Assembly (NCBI GenBank): GCA_016710525.1
Contig: JADJVQ010000016.1
Span: 1-64,000 of the forward strand
From: Burkholderiaceae bacterium
GTDB taxonomy: Bacteria > Pseudomonadota > Gammaproteobacteria > Burkholderiales > Burkholderiaceae_E
DNA: 64,000 nt
Direction of reading: 5' to 3'
The position numbers and the translations under genes were made by a program. The notes beneath the pieces were generated by a model, which searched no databases, had not been told where the DNA came from, and saw nothing but the letters and a program-made list of their open reading frames with translations. Shown here in pieces: positions 1-9,141 of this stretch. Positions within the stretch are counted from its first letter, which is position 1, and every line of letters starts with the position of its first letter.

Positions 1-845
1 CAGACAGCCTCCTGGTCAAGGCCGGCTCGGGTGCGCTGGCCTTCGGCACGCCCAGTTCGGCCGGAGTGCCGGAAGACCTGGCCCGCCATACGCTGGTCGC
101 GCAGTTCAACGACTTGCCAAGCGTCGAGGCGCTGTTCCGGCAGCACCCCGATGACATCGCCTGCGTGATGGTCGAGCCGATCGCCGGCAACATGAACCTG
201 ATCAAACCGGCGGCCGGTTTCCATCAGGGTTTGCGCGAACTGTGCACGCGCTATGGCGCGCTGCTGATCTTCGACGAGGTGATGACCGGGTTCCGGGTGG
301 CGCTGGGCGGTGCGCAGCAGGTGATCGGCGTGGTGCCCGACATGTCGGTGTTCGGCAAGGTGATCGGCGGCGGCATGCCGGTGGGTGCCATCGGCGGCCC
401 GGCCGAAGTGATGGACATGATGGCGCCGCTCGGGCCGGTCTACCAGGCCGGCACGCTGTCGGGCAACCCGATCGCGATGGCCGCCGGCCTGGCCACGCTG
501 GACATCATCGAGCAGCCGGGCTTCTTCGAAGACATGTCGGCGCGCTGCGCGCGCCTGGTGGCGGGCCTGAATGAAGCGGGCAGGGCGGCCGGCGTGGCGT
601 TCTGCGCGCAGTCGCAGGGGGGCATGGCCGGCTGCTACATGCTGGCCGCGCCGCCCAACAGCTTTGCCCAGGTGCAGGCGCAGGACGTCGAACGCTTCAA
701 GCGCTTCTACCACCTGATGCTCGACCAGGGGGTGTACCTGCCGCCCTCGCCGGTGGAGGCGTTCTTTTTCTCGAGCGCGCACAGCGACGCCGACATCGAT
801 GCGACTCTGGCCGCGGCCCGCAAGGCGCTCGCCGCGGTCGCCTGA
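1..845 (+). CDS. hemL: Glutamate-1-semialdehyde 2,1-aminomutase, 3' part
   Basis: The gene is cut by the left window edge; the reading frame is open from base 3. HemL is a PLP enzyme that converts glutamate-1-semialdehyde to 5-aminolevulinate in the C5 pathway of haem synthesis. The visible part begins with the conserved stretch KAGSGALAFGTPSSAGVP and contains the LIFDEVMTGFR segment. The probable PLP lysine lies in FGKVIGGGMPVGA (codon at 357-359). The C-terminal small domain is complete and the gene ends in TGA. A class III aminotransferase of another kind is the only alternative, and these motifs make it unlikely. Confidence 0.93.
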   Translation, partial: DSLLVKAGSGALAFGTPSSAGVPEDLARHTLVAQFNDLPSVEALFRQHPDDIACVMVEPIAGNMNLIKPAAGFHQGLRELCTRYGALLIFDEVMTGFRVALGGAQQVIGVVPDMSVFGKVIGGGMPVGAIGGPAEVMDMMAPLGPVYQAGTLSGNPIAMAAGLATLDIIEQPGFFEDMSARCARLVAGLNEAGRAAGVAFCAQSQGGMAGCYMLAAPPNSFAQVQAQDVERFKRFYHLMLDQGVYLPPSPVEAFFFSSAHSDADIDATLAAARKALAAVA

Positions 846-943
846 GCGCCGCCTGGCCGACGATTACCACACCGTTCAGCGAGGCCGGCATGGCGCCGGC
901 CTTCCTATCCCGATTGCCCGATTACGTCTGCGGAGGCATCACG

Positions 944-2398
944 ATGAGTCAGCCCAGCCCCTTTGCGTCGGCCACGCAGCTCGCCCGCCTGGTCGCCAAA
1001 CGTGACATCAGCGCGCGCGAACTGCTGGAGCTCTACCTGGCGCGGGTCAAGAAACTCAATCCGGCGATCAACGCGGTGGTCGTGCTCAACGCCACGGCAG
1101 CGCGCAAGCGTGCCGATGCGCTCGATCAGCTCACCGGCAAACGTGGCGCCAAGCTCGGCCCGCTGCATGGTGTGCCGATGACGGTGAAGGAGTCCTTCGA
1201 CGTCAAAGGGCTGCCGACCACGCTGGGCTATACCGAACACGCCGGCAGCCGGGCGAAGGCTGATGGCCTGGCCGTCAAGCGTCTGCAGGACGCCGGCGCG
1301 GTGGTGTTCGGCAAGACCAACGTGCCGGTCGCGCTGGCCGACTGGCAGAGTTTCAATCCGGTCTACGGCACCACGAACAATCCCTGGGATGTCACGCGCG
1401 TGCCGGGCGGCTCGTCGGGCGGTTCGGCGGCAGCGCTGGCCGCCGGCCTGACGGGCCTGGAGATCGGCAGCGACATCGGCGCGTCGATCCGCAATCCTGC
1501 CCACTACTGCGGGGTCTATGGCCACAAGCCCACCTTCGGCGTGGCCTCGCGCCAGGGGCACGGCCTGCCTGGCGGCAATCCGCACAGCGACATCTCGGTG
1601 ATCGGCCCGCTGGCCCGATCGGCCTTCGATCTCGAAACCGCGCTGTCGGCGATGCTCGGGCCCGGTGACCTCGCGGCGCGCGGCTGGGCCGTCAAGCTGC
1701 CCAAGCCCCAGAAGCGGTCGTTGAAGGACTTTCGCGTGGCAGTGATGCTCAGTGCGGATACCGCCGAGGTCGACTCCGCCGTCCAGCGCAAGCTCGCCGA
1801 TCTGGCCGCCTGGCTGCGCAAGCAGGGGACCAAGGTGGACATGAAGGCGCGACCGGTCGATCCGGCGCAGTCGCACCGAGTCTTCATTTCGCTGCTGCGC
1901 TCGGCGACCAGCATCGGGACGTCCGACGAGGCCTACGCGCGGCTGCTCGGCCAGCGTCAGCTGCTGGGCGAGGACGACGACTATCGCGCGCAGATGATCC
2001 GGGCCACCACCATGGGCCACCGCGAGTGGCTGCTGGCCGACCGGGAACGGCTGCGCCAGCGGGACCAGTGGATCGAATTCTTCCAGCGCTTCGATCTGCT
2101 GCTGTGTCCGGCCGGGGCCACCACGGCGTTCGCCCACAACCAGCAGGGCGAGCGCTGGGAGCGTATGATCGATGTCAATGGCAAGCCGCAGCCCAGCACC
2201 ACCCAGATGTTCTGGGCCGGCTATTCGGGTGCGGTCTATCTGCCCTCGACGGTGGCGCCGCTGGGGCTGGCGAAGGACGGACTGCCGGTCGGGGTACAGA
2301 TCGTGGCGCCGCACTATGGCGACTTCACCAGCATCCGGTTCGCCCAGCTGCTGGAGAAGCAGTACATCGGCTTCCAGGCGCCGCCCGACTTCGCCTGA
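944..2398 (+). CDS. Amidase-signature family hydrolase
   Basis: A 484-residue amidase-signature (AS) enzyme that hydrolyses a C-N amide bond through a Ser-cisSer-Lys triad. By family comparison the residues are Lys82 (in PMTVKESFD), Ser158 (in GGSSGGSAAA) and Ser181 (in GSDIGASIRNP). A longer open frame begins at 890, but the ATG at 944 is chosen because CGGAGG lies 7-8 bases upstream and the protein then begins at the usual family position. The substrate is unknown; the family includes acetamidases, indoleacetamide and aryl amidases, and GatA. GatA is unlikely because there is no gatB or gatC beside it. It converges on the transporter binding-protein gene through a strong terminator. Confidence 0.85.
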   Translation: MSQPSPFASATQLARLVAKRDISARELLELYLARVKKLNPAINAVVVLNATAARKRADALDQLTGKRGAKLGPLHGVPMTVKESFDVKGLPTTLGYTEHAGSRAKADGLAVKRLQDAGAVVFGKTNVPVALADWQSFNPVYGTTNNPWDVTRVPGGSSGGSAAALAAGLTGLEIGSDIGASIRNPAHYCGVYGHKPTFGVASRQGHGLPGGNPHSDISVIGPLARSAFDLETALSAMLGPGDLAARGWAVKLPKPQKRSLKDFRVAVMLSADTAEVDSAVQRKLADLAAWLRKQGTKVDMKARPVDPAQSHRVFISLLRSATSIGTSDEAYARLLGQRQLLGEDDDYRAQMIRATTMGHREWLLADRERLRQRDQWIEFFQRFDLLLCPAGATTAFAHNQQGERWERMIDVNGKPQPSTTQMFWAGYSGAVYLPSTVAPLGLAKDGLPVGVQIVAPHYGDFTSIRFAQLLEKQYIGFQAPPDFA

Positions 2399-2402
2399 AC
2401 GC

Positions 2403-2436
2403 AAAGCCGCGGCGCCGTGCCGGCGCCGCGGCTTTT
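2403..2436. terminator. Bidirectional intrinsic terminator
   Basis: A perfect 15-bp inverted repeat, 2403-2417 with 2421-2435, has a three-base loop (TGC). It is A-rich at the left foot and T-rich at the right foot, so it can end transcripts from both sides. It lies between the convergent amidase and the binding-protein gene. Confidence 0.88.
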
Positions 2437-2443
2437 CTGCGGT

Positions 2444-3670
2444 TCAGCGTGCGTTGTACGCCGGCGCCGGGTAGACGCCCTTGGCCGTGGCCACCGCCGC
2501 CGGGAACACCACTTCGGGTCCGCTGGGCATGTTCTGCATGATCGCGAACTCGTTCTTGAACTGCTTGCCGGTGTTGTCGATCTGGTATTCGCCGGTGATG
2601 GTGACGATCTTGCCGTTGAGCTTCATCGCGGCATCCTTGAGCTTGGCCGCCTCGAGCGACTGCGCGCCGCGGATCATCTGCTCGGTGACCACGCTCGCGC
2701 CGTAGGCCAGCGCGGTCTGGAAGTCGGCCGGGTACTGCGCCTGCGGAAACAGCTTGGCATAACGCTCGACCATCTGCGCCCGGTTCAGGCCGTGGGTGAC
2801 CTTCCAGTTGATCTTCTCGTGCAGCAGCGTCTGGCTGAGCGCGTACAGGCCGTCCTTGCCCGCCTGCTGCAGGAACTGCGGCTGCGAGGCGTAAACGAAG
2901 TACACCACCTTGAACAGCACGTTGGCCTCGCGCAGCTGGCGCGCGATGGTCATCTGGTCGCCTTCGTAGGCGGTCGGGTAGAACGCGTCGGCGCCGCTGG
3001 CCTTGGCCTTCTGGATCAGGATGTTGAAATCCTTGGTGCCCTTGGCGAACTTCTCGTTGGCGGTCACCTCCATGCCCAGCTCCTTGGCCAGCGCCACCGC
3101 GCCCTGGGTGAGGGCGGCCGGGAAGGGCTCGTCGAGGTAGGCGAAGGCGATCTTCCGGGCGCCCATCGCGTGGATCGCGCGCACGCCGTTCTGGCCCAGC
3201 AGCGTGCCGGCGATCTGGGTGGCCGAGACGATGGACTTGAAGCCCTGCTGGTAGATGGAGTCGGCCGAGGCGGACCAGATGATCATCATCTTCTCGGCCA
3301 GTTCGGTGGTATTGGCCGCCGCGCTGGTCAGTGTCGAGCCGAACGGGCCGAACAGCAGGTCGCACTTCTCTTCCTTGATCAGGGTCTCGTAGACCTTCGG
3401 AATCACGGTTTTGTCGCTGCGGTCGTCGAGCTTGACCAGCTCGACCTTGCGCTTGCGCCCGCCGATGTCGATGCCGCCCCGGGTGTTGACGTCGTCGATC
3501 CAGATCTCGACGCCGCGCTGCCCGGACTGCGCCGCCAGCGCGAAGGTGCCGCTGGACGAGACTGTCATGCCGAGCCGGATCGGCTTGTCGGCGGGGGCCT
3601 GGGCGCGGGCCAGCGGGCTGGCGATCACGCCGGTCGCCAGGGCGGTTTTCAAGAGTTGCCGCTTGTCCAT
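2444..3670 (-). CDS. Branched-chain amino acid/amide ABC transporter, periplasmic binding protein
   Basis: A 408-residue type I periplasmic binding protein (LivK/Peripla_BP_6 family, HAAT transporters). The N-terminus MDKRQLLKTALATGV...PLARAQA is a Sec-type signal peptide with probable cleavage after AQA. The mature part opens with IRLGMTVSSSGTFA, the first strand of this fold. The ATG at 3670 is chosen over an open frame reaching 3820 because AGGAGA lies just upstream and the signal peptide begins there. It is the last gene of the livM-livH-livG-livF set. The ligand cannot be read from sequence; leucine-type amino acids, urea or short amides are all possible in this family. Confidence 0.88.
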   Translation of the reverse strand: MDKRQLLKTALATGVIASPLARAQAPADKPIRLGMTVSSSGTFALAAQSGQRGVEIWIDDVNTRGGIDIGGRKRKVELVKLDDRSDKTVIPKVYETLIKEEKCDLLFGPFGSTLTSAAANTTELAEKMMIIWSASADSIYQQGFKSIVSATQIAGTLLGQNGVRAIHAMGARKIAFAYLDEPFPAALTQGAVALAKELGMEVTANEKFAKGTKDFNILIQKAKASGADAFYPTAYEGDQMTIARQLREANVLFKVVYFVYASQPQFLQQAGKDGLYALSQTLLHEKINWKVTHGLNRAQMVERYAKLFPQAQYPADFQTALAYGASVVTEQMIRGAQSLEAAKLKDAAMKLNGKIVTITGEYQIDNTGKQFKNEFAIMQNMPSGPEVVFPAAVATAKGVYPAPAYNAR

Positions 3671-3681
3671 ATCTTTTCTCC

Positions 3682-4494
3682 TCACGAATCGATTCGGTAG
3701 TCCACCCACTGCGCGATCAGGTCGCGCAAGGCCTGGTCCTCGCCAAAGCGCCTTGCCGACCCATCGACCTTGTTGCGGCCGAGTTCGAGAACATACAGGT
3801 GATCGGAAATGCGCACGCACTGGCGCACGTTCTGGTCCACCAGCAGCACCGTGATGCCCTGTGCGGGGAGGCTGGCGATGAATTCGTAGATCTCGGCGCT
3901 GAGCTTGGGCGCGACCATCGCGGTCGGCTCGTCCAGCAGCAGCACACGAGGTTCGAGCACCAGCGCACGGCCAAGTTCCAGGAAGCGCTGCTGGCCGCCG
4001 CTCATGGCCCCGGCCATCTGGGTCCGCCGATCCTTCAGGATCGGGAACCGGTCGTAGGCATGGTCGAGCGCACGCGCCACCCGCGCCTTGTCCTTGCGGA
4101 AGGTCCAGCAGGCGAGCAGCAGGTTATCGTGTACCGACAACTCGCCGAACAGGCTGCGACTCTGCGGCACCATCGCCACGCGGTGGCCGATGAACTCCCA
4201 GGGCGGCATGCCGGTGACGCGCTTGCCTTCGATCAGCACGTCGCCGGCCACCGGCTTGAGCAGGCCGTACAGCGCGCGCAGCGCGGTCGACTTGCCGGCG
4301 CCGTTGGGCCCGATCACCCCGGTGATGCCGCCGTGCCGCACGGCCATCGACAAGCCCTGCAGGATGCGGATGTCGCCGTGATAGGCGACGTCGACCTCGC
4401 GCAGCTCCATCGCCGGGGGCGCGCCCGGCGTTGGCGGTGACGCCGAACCGGGTGCCCGCCCTGGCGCAGCTGCAATGGGCGAATCAGGTGCCAA
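3682..4494 (-). CDS. livF: HAAT-type ABC transporter ATPase (LivF-like)
   Basis: A 270-residue cytoplasmic ATPase. Walker A is GPNGAGKST, the signature region reads MSGGQQRFLELGRAL and Walker B is VLLLDEPTA. LivF proteins are usually about 235-240 residues; the extra N-terminal 28 residues are Pro/Ala-rich. The chosen start is a TTG that overlaps the end of livG, with GAGG six bases upstream. The alternative is the ATG at 4410 (MELREVDVAYHG), which gives the standard length but has a poor ribosome site. It works with LivG to power the LivHM channel. Confidence 0.88.
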   Translation of the reverse strand: MAPDSPIAAAPGRAPGSASPPTPGAPPAMELREVDVAYHGDIRILQGLSMAVRHGGITGVIGPNGAGKSTALRALYGLLKPVAGDVLIEGKRVTGMPPWEFIGHRVAMVPQSRSLFGELSVHDNLLLACWTFRKDKARVARALDHAYDRFPILKDRRTQMAGAMSGGQQRFLELGRALVLEPRVLLLDEPTAMVAPKLSAEIYEFIASLPAQGITVLLVDQNVRQCVRISDHLYVLELGRNKVDGSARRFGEDQALRDLIAQWVDYRIDS

Positions 4495-5200
4495 GATAGG
4501 CCTCGATGACCGCCGGGTTGCCGCGAATCGCCGTCACATCGCCTTCGGCGATGATCCGTCCCTGGTTCATGGCGATCACCCGGTTGGACAGCCGATAGAT
4601 GGAGGTGAGGTCATGGCTGATCAGCAGCACCGTCTTGCCGGCCGCCGACATCGACTCGATGCGCTCGATCATGAATCGGCACAACTGGGGATGCACTCCG
4701 GCGAAGGGCTCGTCGAGCATGACCACACGCGGATCGGGCATCAGCATGCGGGCCATCTCGAGCAGTTTCTGCTGACCGCCCGACAGTTCTTCAGCGAAGT
4801 TGTGGCGCAACTCCAGCAGATTCATCTGCTCGAGCATCGCTTCGGCCTGCGCCAGCAGCACGCTGTCGGGCTTGCGCTGCGCGAGCACCGGCACCAGCAG
4901 GTTGTCGATCAGCGACATCTTGCGGAACACGCGCGGGATCTGGAACGTGCGGCCCACGCCGCGATGCGCAACCTCGTGGGGTGCGCGGCCGGTGGTGTCG
5001 TGGCCGTCGATCAGGATGCTGCCCTGGTCGGGCTTGTAGATCCCGCACACGCAGTTCATCAGCGTGGTCTTGCCGGCGCCGTTGACCCCGATGATGCCCA
5101 GGACCTGGCCCGGCTGCGCCGAGAACGCAACGTCATCGAGGGCAAGCAGACCGCCGAAGCGTTTGGTCAGGCCGCTGACGGCAATGGCCGCGGTGGTCAT
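4484..5200 (-). CDS. livG: HAAT-type ABC transporter ATPase (LivG-like)
   Basis: A 238-residue ATPase of normal LivG length. Walker A is GVNGAGKTTLMN, the signature is LSGGQQKLLEMARML and Walker B is VVMLDEPFAG. The HEVAHRGVGRTFQIPRVF segment is typical of LivG, as is the C-terminal IRGNPAVIEAYLGT. It overlaps the upstream permease gene by 4 bp (ATGA) and the downstream livF by 11 bp, indicating translational coupling in one operon. Confidence 0.92.
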   Translation of the reverse strand: MTTAAIAVSGLTKRFGGLLALDDVAFSAQPGQVLGIIGVNGAGKTTLMNCVCGIYKPDQGSILIDGHDTTGRAPHEVAHRGVGRTFQIPRVFRKMSLIDNLLVPVLAQRKPDSVLLAQAEAMLEQMNLLELRHNFAEELSGGQQKLLEMARMLMPDPRVVMLDEPFAGVHPQLCRFMIERIESMSAAGKTVLLISHDLTSIYRLSNRVIAMNQGRIIAEGDVTAIRGNPAVIEAYLGT

Positions 5201-6078
5201 CGCAGGGTCCGAAAGCCGAACAGGCCGGTGGGCCGCACCAGCACCGTGGCCACCAGCAGCGCGAACCCCACGATCTGCGCCAGCGCCTGGGGCAGGAATA
5301 CGGTGGCCATCTGTTCGGCGATGCCGAAGAAAACGCCCGCGATCAAGGCGCCGATCGGATTGCCCAGTCCGCCCAGCACGATGACGATGAAACCGATGAT
5401 CGAATATTCGCCGCCCGAGAACGGACTGAAGGCCGGGAACACCAGCGCGATCAGAACGCCGGTGACGCCGGCCAGTCCGAATGCCAGCGCGAAAGCGAGG
5501 GCCGACAGCCGAACGATGTTCACCCCGACGATCTGGATCGCCTCACGGTTCATCGCCGCCGCCCGCAGCGCCTTGCCTGGCAGGGTGCGAAACAGGAACC
5601 AGCCCATGGCCAGCGTGACGAGCACGGTCACGCCCAGCGCCACCAGACGGGCGGTGGACACGTTGACCGGGCCGATCGGCACCGAGATCGGGCTGAACGA
5701 ATAGTCGATCGAGCGGGAGTCCGCTCCGAACAGCAGCAGCATCGCCGCGGCCAGTGCGATCGAAAAACCGTACATCAGCAGGAACGACATGCTCTCGGGA
5801 TCGTCGCTGCGCGACAGGCGCGGGATCAGCAGGTAGTAGGCGCCCCAGCCGACCACGAAGAACCCCACCGCCGCCACCGGCAGCGCGAGCAAGGGCGGCA
5901 AGCCCAGCGCGTTGAACAGCAGGTAGGCCACGAACGAACCGCCGATCACCAGTTCGCCGTGCGCGAAATTGACCACGCGCAGCACGCCGTAGAGCAGGCT
6001 CAGGCTCAGACCCAGCAGCGCATAGAGTCCGCCGACGATGATGCCGTTGACCAGTCCGTTGAAGATCAGCCCCGACAT
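5197..6078 (-). CDS. livH: HAAT-type ABC transporter permease (LivH-like)
   Basis: A 293-residue inner-membrane permease with about eight hydrophobic segments. It begins MSGLIFNGLVNGIIVGGLYALLG followed by VLRVVNFAHGELV, the LivH hallmark. The inner conserved loop contains GKALRAAAMNREAIQIVGVN and the C-terminal half contains VIVLGGLGNPIGALIAG. It pairs with LivM to form the transmembrane channel. It lies 7 bp after livM and overlaps livG by 4 bp. Confidence 0.92.
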   Translation of the reverse strand: MSGLIFNGLVNGIIVGGLYALLGLSLSLLYGVLRVVNFAHGELVIGGSFVAYLLFNALGLPPLLALPVAAVGFFVVGWGAYYLLIPRLSRSDDPESMSFLLMYGFSIALAAAMLLLFGADSRSIDYSFSPISVPIGPVNVSTARLVALGVTVLVTLAMGWFLFRTLPGKALRAAAMNREAIQIVGVNIVRLSALAFALAFGLAGVTGVLIALVFPAFSPFSGGEYSIIGFIVIVLGGLGNPIGALIAGVFFGIAEQMATVFLPQALAQIVGFALLVATVLVRPTGLFGFRTLR

Positions 6079-6085
6079 GGCGGCC

Positions 6086-7063
6086 TCAGGGAATGAACCG
6101 GCGCCACTGCGGGCGGGCGCGAAGGATCGTGCCGACGATGCCGCGCGGCAGGAACAGCACCAGCATCATCACCGCCACGCCCAGGATCAGCAGGTTGATC
6201 AGCGGGAAGCGCCGCCAGACCAGTTCGTCCAGCCACGACATGGCGATGGCGCCCACCACGGGGCCGGTGACGGTGCCCAGGCCCCCGGCCACCGCGTAGA
6301 TGACGGTCTTGGCGGTGATCAGGGTGTTGAAGGCGGTCTCGGTGTCGACCACATTGGTGTACCAGGCCTCGAGGCCGCCGCACAGCGCGGGGAAGAAGGC
6401 CGCCATCATCCAGCCCTGCAGACGGACCCAGCCGACATTCACCCCCATCATGTCGGCCGCCTCGGCGTCGTCACGGACCGCGCGCAGGGCCTTGCCCAGA
6501 CGGGATCGGGACAGCCACAGCACCGAGCCGAGCGACAGCAGCATCACACCCATCATCACGTAGAAGGCCTGCACCGGTGCGGCCCGGCTGCCCAGCTGGA
6601 TGCCGAAGCTGCCGCCCGTGATTTCTTCCGGCAGGTTGGCGATGGTCAGCCGGCAGATGCCGGCCAGCGACAGGCTGACAATGGCGAAGTAGATGCCCGA
6701 CAGGCGCAGCGTGGGTGCCATCAGCAGGCTGAGCAGGACACCGGCCAGGCCCGCCAGCGGCAGTGCGGCCAGGACCGCGAAACCCAGCTTCTTGACCAGG
6801 ATGGCCGTGGTGAAGGCGCCCACGCCGTAGAACGCGACGTAGCCGAACGGCATGTAGCCGGAGAATCCCGAACTGATGTTGAATGCCGTGGCCATCGTCA
6901 CCCACAGCATCATGTAGAAGTGGAATGCGAGGTTCAGGCCCAGCAGCGGGACGGTGACGAAGTAGCCGGTGACCAGCAGGCCCAGCGCGATGGCCAGGCG
7001 CCGGTAGATGCGTTCACCGTGCGCCCGGTCAGCGAGCGCGTTGGCTTGGGGGGCGTCGGACAT
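6086..7063 (-). CDS. livM: HAAT-type ABC transporter permease (LivM-like)
   Basis: A 325-residue membrane protein with repeated hydrophobic helices. Typical LivM segments are NISSGFSGYMPFGYVAFYG and GKALRAVRDDAEAADMMGVN, then VYAVAGGLGTVTGPVVGA near the end. It forms the heterodimeric channel with LivH and opens the transporter gene order M-H-G-F-binding protein. About 100 bp separates it from the upstream amidase on the same strand; no terminator is visible there, so co-transcription is plausible. Confidence 0.9.
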   Translation of the reverse strand: MSDAPQANALADRAHGERIYRRLAIALGLLVTGYFVTVPLLGLNLAFHFYMMLWVTMATAFNISSGFSGYMPFGYVAFYGVGAFTTAILVKKLGFAVLAALPLAGLAGVLLSLLMAPTLRLSGIYFAIVSLSLAGICRLTIANLPEEITGGSFGIQLGSRAAPVQAFYVMMGVMLLSLGSVLWLSRSRLGKALRAVRDDAEAADMMGVNVGWVRLQGWMMAAFFPALCGGLEAWYTNVVDTETAFNTLITAKTVIYAVAGGLGTVTGPVVGAIAMSWLDELVWRRFPLINLLILGVAVMMLVLFLPRGIVGTILRARPQWRRFIP

Positions 7064-7161
7064 GGGCGCAATCTAGTCGATGGTCGCAGGCGCCACAAGG
7101 CGAGATTCGGGGGCCTGTGTCGGAATCGGCCGGCGTTCCGCCGCGCTCCCTGGGCTGCGAG

Positions 7162-8565
7162 TCAGGATAACCCCAGGCCATCCAGCGCCGGGCGCTGTCG
7201 GGCGAACCCGGTGGCGGCTTCGAAGGCCTGGCCCAGGCTCAGCACCGTGCGTTCGGCATAGGGCTTGCCGACGATCTGGATGCTGGCGGGCAGTCCGTGC
7301 ACCAGGCCGCCGGGCTGCGCCAGTGCGCAAAGGCCGAGGTAGTTGGCCGGCCGGGTGAGGTAGCCCGGAATGGGCGATGCCTCCTCGACCTGCGCCACCG
7401 GCATGGCGGGAATCGCAACGGTGGGCAGCAGCACCGCGTCGCAGCCTTCGAACCAGTCGGCCATCAGGCGGCGCCGCTCGGCCATCGTGCGCAGCTCCTG
7501 CGCATAGTCGCCAGGGCCGAAAGCCTCGGCCGCGAGGATGCGCTTGCGCACCGCGTCGCCCAGGGGCACGGCCGGGTCATGCACATAGGCCCCATGGAGC
7601 GCGAAGGCCTCCGAGGCGATGATGCGTCCGGCGGGCACCGAGAGGTCGAAGTACCACTCCGGCAGGCGGGTGCTGACCACCTGGACGCCCAGCGACTCGA
7701 ACACCTTGGCGGCCGCCTGCCAGGCGGCGATCACGCCGGGGTCCATGAAGGCCGGCAGCTGGCTGGCCTCGGGCAGCGCCAGGCGAAGCCCCCGAACGGC
7801 ACGCGGGTCCCGGTGAAACTGCTCCAGCGGCTGGGAAAGGGTGCCGGGGTCGCGGTGATCGGCGCCGGCCAGCGCGTCGAGCACCAGTGCGCAGTCGGCG
7901 ACATTGCGGGCCATCGGACCGATGCTGTCCAGGGTCCAGCTGAGCAGTCCGGTGCCATGCAGGCTGATGCGCCCGAAGGTGACCTTCAGCCCGGTCAGGC
8001 CATTGAAGGCCGACGGGATGCGCACCGAGCCGCCGGTGTCGCTGCCGATGCCGACCGGCGCGTAACCGGCGGCGATCGCCACGCCGGTGCCGCTGGACGA
8101 GCCGCCGGGCACGCGCTGCGTCGCCAGGTCCCAGGGATTGTGCGGTGTGCCCATCCACTGATTGGTGCCCCAGCCGCCGAAGGCGAATTCGGTCATGTGG
8201 GTCTTGCCCAGCGGGATCATGCCGGCGGCCAGCAGGCGTTCGACGGTGGCCGCGGTTTGTGTGGCGATCCGGTTGAGATTGCGCTGCGAGCCCAGCGTGC
8301 AGACCCGGCCTTCGATGTCCAGCAGGTCCTTGAGCAAGACCGGGATGCCGTGCAACGGCGAGCGCGGCAGGCCGGCGCTGCGCGCCTGGTCGGCGGCGCG
8401 GGCCAGCGCGCGGGCCGCATCGGCGTAGATCTCGACACAGGCGTGCAGATGCGGTTCGGCGCGCGCGATGCGCGCCAGCAGCGAATCGGTCAGTTCGACC
8501 GAGCTCAGACGGCCGTCGTCGAGCATCGCCTTCAATTCGGTCAGCCCGAGCCATGCAAGATCCAT
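7162..8565 (-). CDS. Amidase-signature family hydrolase upstream of the liv-type transporter
   Basis: A 467-residue AS-family amidase. The probable triad is Lys79 (VLLKDLLD), Ser157 (PGGSSSGTG) and Ser180 (GSDTGGSVRIP). The ATG at 8565 is chosen over an open frame reaching 8664 because AGGAGG precedes it directly. It is not closely similar to the amidase at 944-2398: the core motifs are shared but the flanking sequence differs. Its position at the head of the livMHGF-binding-protein genes suggests it acts on a compound brought in by that system (inference). Product and substrate are unknown. Confidence 0.85.
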   Translation of the reverse strand: MDLAWLGLTELKAMLDDGRLSSVELTDSLLARIARAEPHLHACVEIYADAARALARAADQARSAGLPRSPLHGIPVLLKDLLDIEGRVCTLGSQRNLNRIATQTAATVERLLAAGMIPLGKTHMTEFAFGGWGTNQWMGTPHNPWDLATQRVPGGSSSGTGVAIAAGYAPVGIGSDTGGSVRIPSAFNGLTGLKVTFGRISLHGTGLLSWTLDSIGPMARNVADCALVLDALAGADHRDPGTLSQPLEQFHRDPRAVRGLRLALPEASQLPAFMDPGVIAAWQAAAKVFESLGVQVVSTRLPEWYFDLSVPAGRIIASEAFALHGAYVHDPAVPLGDAVRKRILAAEAFGPGDYAQELRTMAERRRLMADWFEGCDAVLLPTVAIPAMPVAQVEEASPIPGYLTRPANYLGLCALAQPGGLVHGLPASIQIVGKPYAERTVLSLGQAFEAATGFARQRPALDGLGLS

Positions 8566-8697
8566 AGTGCCTCCTGAATGCGGATGAATGCGGTTGAGTG
8601 CGGTGGTCCGGTCGAATCGGCCGGCCGGCATGCGTCTATGATGAGTCAATCTGCCATCGAGCACGGGATACCCCGACGCTATCCCCAGGAGAAATCA

Positions 8698-8940
8698 ATG
8701 AAACCCGACACGACCATTGCACAAAAATCGCCGTTCCCGGTTGAAGTCACGGCCGGCAAGAGCTACTGGTGGTGCGCCTGCGGGCGCAGCGCCAAGCAGC
8801 CGTTCTGCGACGGCTCTCACAAAGGCAGCAGCGTGACTCCGGTGGAGTACAAGGCCGAGAAGGACGGCAAGGTCTGGTTCTGCGGCTGCAAGCAGAACGC
8901 CAATGGCCCGCTCTGCGACGGCAGCCACAAGGCCTTGTAG
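8698..8940 (+). CDS. Small CDGSH iron-sulfur domain protein
   Basis: An 80-residue protein with two CDGSH motifs: CACGRSAKQPFCDGSHKG and CGCKQNANGPLCDGSHK. Each has the C-x-C-x(n)-C-x(3)-H layout that binds a 2Fe-2S cluster in mitoNEET-type proteins, so it probably binds two clusters. There is no membrane anchor or signal peptide, so it should be cytoplasmic. The ATG at 8698 is chosen because of AGGAGA upstream; the longer open frame (from 8578) overlaps the promoter region of the divergent amidase. The role is unknown; electron transfer or cluster carriage is likely for the family. Confidence 0.9.
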   Translation: MKPDTTIAQKSPFPVEVTAGKSYWWCACGRSAKQPFCDGSHKGSSVTPVEYKAEKDGKVWFCGCKQNANGPLCDGSHKAL

Positions 8941-9141
8941 GCGGCGGGTGATGGCTGCGGGGCGTGGGAGGCTGCGGCCCTGGGCCGAGGGCGGGCTCCC
9001 CGGCCGCGCGGCGGTTCCGTTATTGCCGATCTTCCGGACCGGTATTTCTATGGCTGAAACCGTTCCCCGGGCCGGAGAACGCGTCGCACTGCCGGCGTCG
9101 ATCCCACAGTAAACTGCGCCTTCATTCGTTGGAGGCAATTC

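Noticed and set aside
2417..3700. Open frame of 427 codons opposite the binding-protein gene
   Set aside because: It is a shadow of the minus-strand binding protein, crosses the terminator and has no ribosome site or recognised domain.
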